Shown piece after piece: positions 32,676-36,624 of a stretch of 36,624 bases of DNA. Position 1 is the first letter of the stretch, and the number at the start of each line of letters is the position of its first letter. The DNA is taken from the NCBI GenBank assembly GCA_022865215.1, contig JALIDP010000005.1, positions 1-36,624 of the forward strand, written 5' to 3'. A program made the position numbers and the translations under genes. This DNA is from Candidatus Nanohalarchaeota archaeon QJJ-7. GTDB lineage: Archaea; Nanohalarchaeota; Nanosalinia; Nanosalinales; Nanohalalkaliarchaeaceae. The notes under the pieces are model-generated. The model worked only from the letters and a program-made list of their open reading frames with translations, had not been told where the DNA came from and did not search any database.

Positions 32676-32696
32676 GACTGCTTATTTAAAACAGTC
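32676..32696. promoter_or_regulatory. TATA box framed by inverted repeat
   Basis: GACTG and CAGTC flank the TATA-like TTATTTAAAA of the disordered-protein gene. A regulator bound here would block TBP. The arms are only five bases, so chance is possible. Confidence 0.35.
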
Positions 32697-33339
32697 CCGG
32701 GAGTAACGCCATTAACCCGGGAGATGAACCTGCTTTGAGCCCGTAATAGGCCACGAATCCCAGGAAGCTTTCGTAAGTCAGGAACCCTAGGAACGAGTAG
32801 ATAGCGAAGGTCCGGATGTTCAACCGGGCGATCCCTGCCGGTACTGCTGCCCATCCACCTATCCACGGGACTATCCTGAGGAAGTACATACTGAGCCTAC
32901 CGTGTTCAACCACGATCCAATCCAGAAACCTCCACTTCTTTGAGTTCCTGTCAGAGATTAAACGTTCGCCTGCAAGCCTCGATATCAAGTAGATGACAAA
33001 GTTGAACGCTGTTATCGTGGCCGCACCTATGATCGCTATGATTAGAACATCCAGGGGAGAATCAGCAACCTCCAGGACATAAAGAGGGGTAACTGTCTCG
33101 GCCGGGACAATTAGGAAGAGAAGGAGCCCTTTGATGGAAGAGGCTCCGATATAGGCCCAGATCCCGTAGGTGGCTATAGCTGTCTCGAGGGCGGAATAGG
33201 CAGTGCCCGCGATACCGCTCACAGGGCTGTTCTCCAGCATCTGGAAGAGGTCTATAACAGCTCTTCCCTGAAGGTATCCCAGGGGTGAACCTACTGACAG
33301 ACCTATCATCAATGCCTGGACCTTCTGGAGTATGGACAT
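32686..33339 (-). CDS. DedA/VTT-domain membrane protein
   Basis: 217 residues with several membrane segments (IKGLLLFLIVPAETVTPLYV, VLIIAIIGAATITAFNFVIYLI, FAIYSFLGFLTYESFLGFVAYYGL). The motif YFLRIVPWIGGWAAVPAGIARLNIRTF matches the DedA/SNARE-associated domain (R-x-P ... AG ... M/L-x3-F). Such proteins move lipids across membranes. GTTATTTATTAC is about 26 bases before the ATG, consistent with a leaderless transcript. Confidence 0.87.
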   Translation of the reverse strand: MSILQKVQALMIGLSVGSPLGYLQGRAVIDLFQMLENSPVSGIAGTAYSALETAIATYGIWAYIGASSIKGLLLFLIVPAETVTPLYVLEVADSPLDVLIIAIIGAATITAFNFVIYLISRLAGERLISDRNSKKWRFLDWIVVEHGRLSMYFLRIVPWIGGWAAVPAGIARLNIRTFAIYSFLGFLTYESFLGFVAYYGLKAGSSPGLMALLPGLF

Positions 33340-33458
33340 CAGGTAGGGGTTCCCCTTCCTGTAATAAATAACCGCGCCCTTTACCCCTTATAGGCCGGTA
33401 TTCCGGGAGTCGAAACCCTTAAATAGTTGTCAGGCGCAGCCATTTCCAGTGGTAAGAT

Positions 33459-33803
33459 ATGGTTGATGTACCGGACGAGGTTGACAAGGAAGATCTGGCA
33501 TTCCCGCATTCGCGGATAGTAAACATGGTCAGGGACGAGACTAAAGATGGACAGTATGTAAGGAAGTCGGTCTATCATGGACTGAATCTTCTTTTGGGTA
33601 ACATCGCAGAGGATATAATCGACAAGCTCGTGCAGACAGATGCTGCGTACATCGAAAAACACGATCTCGACCGCGCCTCGCGGAAGTACGAGAACATCGA
33701 GGAAGTGATGGAGGAGAAGGAGAGGATCATCAAGCATCTCCGCGCGTTGGAGGAGGACGTGAACAAGCTCTCAAGGGACATCGAACGTGCCGGGATGGAC
33801 TAA
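33459..33803 (+). CDS. Histone-fold protein with coiled-coil tail
   Basis: 114 residues. Residues about 12-75 fit an archaeal histone fold: LAFPHSRIVNMVRDE (short first helix), SVYHGLNLLLGNIAEDIIDKLV (long middle helix) and YIEKHDLDRASRKY (loop and last helix with the D-x2-A pattern). A 40-residue helix follows (IEEVMEEKERIIKHLRALEE), with heptad-like hydrophobics suggesting a coiled coil. Histones with such tails are known in archaea as a non-nucleosomal class. Positive surface is low. Whether it binds DNA cannot be read from the sequence. Confidence 0.7.
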   Translation: MVDVPDEVDKEDLAFPHSRIVNMVRDETKDGQYVRKSVYHGLNLLLGNIAEDIIDKLVQTDAAYIEKHDLDRASRKYENIEEVMEEKERIIKHLRALEEDVNKLSRDIERAGMD

Positions 33804-33836
33804 ACGCATCCGAGCGTCAGCGAGGATGGAACCGCG

Positions 33837-33920
33837 ATGAACTTCAAGTGGAAGTCACCTGCTTCCATCGGAAGCAGGTTCAAACAGCGTTCCAGGGGAA
33901 CAATGTGGGGCGCCTCTTAA
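33837..33920 (+). other. Possible 27-codon micro-ORF over hairpin copy 2
   Basis: ATG at 33837 to TAA at 33918-33920 would give a basic 27-residue peptide (MNFKWKSPASIGSRFKQRSR at its start), ending one base before the next gene's ATG. GAGG lies 11 bases upstream of its start. It could be a leader peptide, but chance is equally possible. The basic composition is unlike the acidic proteins around it. Confidence 0.2.
33844..33907. repeat. Tandem-hairpin element, copy 2
   Basis: TCAAGTGGAAGTC leads into a 23-base hairpin (33857-33879; arms ACCTGCTTCC and GGAAGCAGGT), spacer TCAA, then a second hairpin (33884-33906; CGTTCC-type arm GTTCC / GGAAC, two mismatched pairs). Architecture and orientation match copy 1. 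It lies between the histone gene and the next small gene. Confidence 0.75.
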
Positions 33921-33921
33921 G

Positions 33922-34140
33922 ATGGAATGGGTGAAAGCAGGTAAGAACGAGTGGAGGCTCTCATCCCCTGATTTTGAAGGAACTGCTGTTCTCAACCAGA
34001 CCAATGAAGGTTACATCGCATTGGTCAGAGTAGAGGAGAAGCAGTTCGACATGGAACTTTTGAACGACCGCGAGTTCTTCGAGAAGGAGGAGGAAGCGAT
34101 GGAGTTTCTCAGGGACAGGATGGACCGGGACAGTTACTGA
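33922..34140 (+). CDS. Small hypothetical protein
   Basis: 72 residues, not recognised: MEWVKAGKNEWRLSSPDFEG followed by YIALVRVEEKQFDMELLNDR and a charged helix. It has no TATA box at the usual distance and no ribosome-binding site before its ATG. It may depend on the histone transcript, or on the hairpin-containing region upstream. A T-rich run about 15 bases after its stop (CTCTTTTTATTA) may end transcription. Confidence 0.6.
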   Translation: MEWVKAGKNEWRLSSPDFEGTAVLNQTNEGYIALVRVEEKQFDMELLNDREFFEKEEEAMEFLRDRMDRDSY

Positions 34141-34212
34141 ATCTTCTACACTCTTTTTATTAGCACCAGAATTCCAAAATGCTTATATATAACTTCCTCT
34201 AAGTAACAACAT

Positions 34213-34509
34213 ATGCTTGGTGGGGTGGACTCCTGGGAGGACACTGGAATAAGCGGGATCCTGGGAGACCCAGACGACGATCAGAACAGCTGGAGATCTG
34301 TCCCTCAAGGGATATCTCGGGCCTACGAAGAAGATGTCAGTGATCAAGACGAAGGAGTTTCAGAATCCCGAGATCTAGACTACTGGGAACCGGAAGAGAA
34401 AGGAAGCAGTGGCGCGGGACTCGATCGGGGTTTCAATCCACAAAAAGATACTCTCCGGAATCGTCAGAGCATACGAGAAAAGAGAAGGTATGAACAGGAA
34501 GTCTGGTAG
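34213..34509 (+). CDS. Small acidic hypothetical protein
   Basis: 98 residues, not recognised. It is rich in Asp, Glu, Gly and Ser with no evident domain, ending in a basic stretch (RNRQSIREKRRYEQEVW). It is probably disordered. It has one of the best promoters in the window: CTTATATATAAC about 26 bases before the ATG. Confidence 0.55.
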   Translation: MLGGVDSWEDTGISGILGDPDDDQNSWRSVPQGISRAYEEDVSDQDEGVSESRDLDYWEPEEKGSSGAGLDRGFNPQKDTLRNRQSIREKRRYEQEVW

Positions 34510-34566
34510 TCTGTAAAACTCGAAATCTTTTTAAGGCAGTTCCATGTAGCTTCATGAAGGGCATCC

Positions 34567-34950
34567 TTGGAAATCGAAAATCTAGCCCGAAAGCTGAGTC
34601 GAAAATCCCGGCAAACTCCCGGTTCTTCCACGTTCCTTCACGTCATCGACCGGACTTCCTATCCTTCACATTCCTACAATCTCGTACTGGACAGTGAGGA
34701 AGGGTGTTTGAACCCGGAAAATGCCTACCAGGCCAGGCACGGCGAGAACGTCCGTGTTGACGAGGTCAACTCGGAATTCTTCGGCAGTGAAGACCTTCTG
34801 GACCCGGCGATGTTCGTCGAGAGGATGGACCGATACGGGGACCTCGAAACGGTGCAGGAAGGACTGGAAGCAGGTGACGGGAACTATCCCACTGTAACAC
34901 TGGAAAGAGACGGAGAAACAGGAGCGTACCTGGACCCTGAAGCGGTGTAA
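34567..34950 (+). CDS. Hypothetical protein with TTG start
   Basis: 127 residues, not recognised. The N-terminal 40 residues are basic (LARKLSRKSRQTPGSS), and the rest is acidic (NAYQARHGENVRVDEVN, TVTLERDGETGAYLDPE). The start is a TTG after GAAGGGC. An ATG at 34554 opens another frame that closes after 48 codons, so a frameshift or error near the N-terminus is possible. TTTTTAAGG lies about 25 bases before 34554. Confidence 0.55.
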   Translation: MEIENLARKLSRKSRQTPGSSTFLHVIDRTSYPSHSYNLVLDSEEGCLNPENAYQARHGENVRVDEVNSEFFGSEDLLDPAMFVERMDRYGDLETVQEGLEAGDGNYPTVTLERDGETGAYLDPEAV

Positions 34951-34951
34951 A

Positions 34952-35362
34952 TCAGGGTTTCAGGCGTTCCCGGACCTGTGAAGAGCCGTCAGTGTTTCCC
35001 TCGTATTTCCCGATGCGCACGATTTCGATGTTCCCGAAACCCTGTACCTCAAGCTCCTCCTCCAGTTCTTCAGCATCGCGGTCCTGGTCGTAACCCAGTG
35101 TTATGATGTCCGGACGCAGCTCCTCCACGGAGTCGAATATGTTTTTCTCCGAACCGAGGACCGCCCGATCAACCATCTCCAATGCCTGGACCACCTTCCG
35201 ACGGGACTCCTCGTCAATACCGAGTTCCTTGTCGCTGGAGACACGGGAATCCCGCGCTATAACGACCACGAGTTCATCCCCCAGTGATGCCGATTCCTCC
35301 AGGTAATGGAGATGGCCGGGGTGGATGATGTCGAAGGTTCCCTGCGCCATGACCTGTTTCAT
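34952..35362 (-). CDS. ribL: Archaeal FAD synthase (RibL-type cytidylyltransferase fold)
   Basis: 136 residues. AQGTFDIIHPGHLHYLEESA carries the GTFD-x2-H-x-GH nucleotidyltransferase motif. VVVIARDSRVSSDKE, GSEKNIFDSVEELRPDIITLGYDQD and SSQVRERLKP fit the archaeal FAD synthase, which converts FMN and ATP (or CTP) to FAD. A glycerol-3-phosphate cytidylyltransferase-like alternative is less likely by length and family pattern. It is convergent with the preceding gene, one base between stops. Confidence 0.87.
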   Translation of the reverse strand: MKQVMAQGTFDIIHPGHLHYLEESASLGDELVVVIARDSRVSSDKELGIDEESRRKVVQALEMVDRAVLGSEKNIFDSVEELRPDIITLGYDQDRDAEELEEELEVQGFGNIEIVRIGKYEGNTDGSSQVRERLKP

Positions 35363-35434
35363 AAGTGCCGGTTCAGGGTGGAGCTTGAAGAACCTTCCGG
35401 AGCAAGTTTAAATCTTGGCTTTAACCAGATGTAT

Positions 35435-35740
35435 ATGAGCGCTGAAGAGAAAGCGGGAGCAATCGACCGCGCCCTTGAAACCGGAAACTGGGAACGGATA
35501 GTTAACGAAACCCGCGCCAGGTTCAATGAGGATCTCCCCAAGGTCGAGTCCAAGATAGGCGACCAGGGATACGGCGATGTCGAGAGGCAGGGCCGGAGAG
35601 TGTCCTACGACCAGGAAGACGGAATCGTCCACGTAATCCAGGAGTACGAAACCTCTGTCGGACCTGTAGAGGTGCTCGCTGAGGTCTCGGAAGAGGAGGG
35701 CTACACGGTCGAGATCCATCATCGCAGGAACAGGAACTGA
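35435..35740 (+). CDS. Hypothetical protein
   Basis: About 101 residues, not recognised. The ATG at 35435 (or 35429) has TTTAAATC about 25 bases upstream; the longer track start at 35306 lies inside ribL on the opposite strand. A helical N-terminus (EEKAGAIDRALETGNWERIV) is followed by a strand-rich half (GIVHVIQEYETSVGPVEVLA, EEGYTVEIHHRR). No signal peptide or membrane segment. Confidence 0.6.
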   Translation: MSAEEKAGAIDRALETGNWERIVNETRARFNEDLPKVESKIGDQGYGDVERQGRRVSYDQEDGIVHVIQEYETSVGPVEVLAEVSEEEGYTVEIHHRRNRN

Positions 35741-35775
35741 ATGGCTTAAATATTTTTGTTATAAATTAGTGGTTA

Positions 35776-36285
35776 ATGTACTCCGGATTCATTGAAACTA
35801 TCGAAAAATCACCAAGACCGGAAATTATCGCAGGTTTTGACGATTTCATGGAAGAGATCGGGGAGGTCTACACCGAGGCGAACAGCCAGGACATCGAACT
35901 CGTTCCTGTAGAACAGAGGTTAGCAAGGGCTTACGCCGGCCCGACCGTGGCAGGCACTAACACCGACAGTACGACATACCACGCCTCCACTCCGGAGAAG
36001 GAAGCAAATATAGAAGTCGAGGTCCGGGACTACTCCCGTCCCGACCTGGAAACGATGCTGGAGAATCAAGGCGGAAGTGCAACCATCAGCACGGACGCAT
36101 CTAGAAACCACCTGAGAGACATTGTTCTGAAACTGGAGGAGGGTTCAGACCTCCTGTTCGACCTTGTCGGGGACGCGGCCTACGACCTCCTGGAACCATA
36201 CGCGGCCGATTACGAGCGGGACGAGACCGGGAGTGAAAGACGGAGAAGGTTCGTGTTCGAGCGCAGGGACGTTGAGAGACTCTAG
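35776..36285 (+). CDS. Hypothetical acidic protein
   Basis: 169 residues, not recognised. It mixes strands (NIEVEVRDYSRPDLETML, SATISTDASRNHLRDIVLKL) with a C-terminal helix and a basic end (TGSERRRRFVFERRDV). No membrane segment or signal. TTAAATATTT lies about 26 bases before the ATG. The stop overlaps the helicase stop as CTAG. Confidence 0.62.
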   Translation: MYSGFIETIEKSPRPEIIAGFDDFMEEIGEVYTEANSQDIELVPVEQRLARAYAGPTVAGTNTDSTTYHASTPEKEANIEVEVRDYSRPDLETMLENQGGSATISTDASRNHLRDIVLKLEEGSDLLFDLVGDAAYDLLEPYAADYERDETGSERRRRFVFERRDVERL

Positions 36286-36624
36286 GAGAAGAATTTCTCC
36301 ATCTCCTGCCATGGGGCCTGAGTAACTGTGAAGTCCTCCTCCGGCGGGAACACCTTTCGATAGTTGCCCCAGGTATACCTCTCGTCCATGTAAACAATCA
36401 CGCCTTCATCGTTCTTTGAACGGATGCACCTCCCTGCGGCCTGCATAGCACGGTTCATAGCGGGGTACGCGTAACCGTAGTCCCAGCCCCGGTCGAACTT
36501 GTAGTCGTAAAAGTCGATCAACGACTTGGTCTCCAGGTCCGGACGTTGCAGCGGCAGACCGACAACAAAGACGGCGTTCATCAGTTTCCCGGGGTAATCG
36601 ACACCTTCACCGAACGACCCGCCG
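36282..36624 (-). CDS. XPD/DinG-type helicase, C-terminal fragment cut by window edge
   Basis: Only the last 114 residues lie here; the gene starts beyond base 36624. GSFGEGVDYPGKLMNAVFVVGLPLQRPDLE is the superfamily-2 helicase motif V region of the Rad3/XPD/DinG family, and MNRAMQAAGRCIRSKNDEGVIV is motif VI. The family moves 5'-3' on DNA in repair; the Fe-S-cluster region would lie in the missing N-terminal part. The ATG marked in the ORF track is internal. Confidence 0.85.
   Translation of the reverse strand, partial: GGSFGEGVDYPGKLMNAVFVVGLPLQRPDLETKSLIDFYDYKFDRGWDYGYAYPAMNRAMQAAGRCIRSKNDEGVIVYMDERYTWGNYRKVFPPEEDFTVTQAPWQEMEKFFS

Noticed and set aside
32663-32866. Upstream extension of the disordered-protein ORF
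   Set aside because: It overlaps the DedA coding region on the same strand in another frame; the TATA spacing supports 32662.
33877-33885. GGTTCAAAC, resembling a tRNA T-loop
   Set aside because: The flanking bases do not form a T stem, and no acceptor, D or anticodon arm can be built around it.
32144-33907. Hairpins as a CRISPR array
   Set aside because: There are only two copies about 1.6 kb apart, no regular spacers and no cas genes.
34554-34698. 48-codon ATG frame overlapping the gene at 34567
   Set aside because: It is short, basic and without recognisable content. The downstream frame is longer and has the genome-typical acidic composition; a frameshift remains possible.
35306-35434. 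Upstream extension of the hypothetical ORF at 35435
   Set aside because: It overlaps the start of ribL on the opposite strand, and TTTAAATC lies 25 bases before 35435.

Overview
The window is a gene-dense archaeal chromosome segment, most likely from an extreme halophile of the DPANN type (Nanohaloarchaeota-like). This rests on strongly Glu/Asp-rich proteins, archaeal information-processing genes throughout (exosome, proteasome alpha, SBDS, fibrillarin/Nop5, RNase P proteins, RNA polymerase P and L), families common in halophilic archaea (UPF0058, Oap proteins, SepF), and very compact packing. TTTAAA-like TATA boxes sit about 22-31 bases before many start codons, so many transcripts look leaderless or nearly so. 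The taxon is an inference. No rRNA, tRNA, CRISPR array or intact transposase was seen, and no stretch over 300 bases lacks a gene.

Left part (1-6155): an ileS gene running off the left edge, a YbaK-type deacylase, a DHH phosphoesterase, the fibrillarin-Nop5 pair of the C/D RNP, and ribosomal protein S17e. From 6152 to 7374: a ribbon-helix-helix protein, the cell-division protein SepF and a UPF0147 protein.

Centre (7386-15668, all minus strand): an almost complete archaeal exosome superoperon. In transcription order it reads L15e, Rpp30, Pop5, two UPF0058-like genes, proteasome alpha, SBDS, an unknown 264-residue gene, Rrp4, Rrp41, Rrp42, L37Ae, RpoP, Pcc1, prefoldin beta. It links ribosome maturation, tRNA processing and modification, RNA decay, transcription and protein turnover. 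The two UPF0058-like genes and the 264-residue gene are extra to the order I know.

Right-centre (15757-27734): a membrane/zinc-finger protein with DUF211 and a VIT1-type transporter; a ribosome-recycling ABCE1 that lacks every Fe-S ligand cysteine; a KH protein; YchF; a secreted beta-helix protein; a DRG GTPase; an Lrp regulator; an oapABC-like operon; and a PEP-synthase-like protein that has lost its catalytic histidine.

Right end (27769-36624): Dph2, a METTL5-like methyltransferase, RpoL, MscL, DUF99, signal peptidase, a metallophosphoesterase, a DedA protein, a histone-fold protein with a coiled-coil tail, FAD synthase, several unrecognised small acidic genes, and the C-terminal end of an XPD/DinG-type helicase running off the right edge.

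The strongest candidates for something undescribed are the cysteine-free ABCE1 (17607-19388); a two-copy tandem-hairpin element at 32176-32238 and 33844-33907 whose first stem shows five compensated base-pair changes; and the catalytically dead PEP-synthase-like gene (25848-27734). The layout also shows recurrent single symmetric TATA boxes between divergent genes and CTAG stop-codon overlaps between convergent genes.
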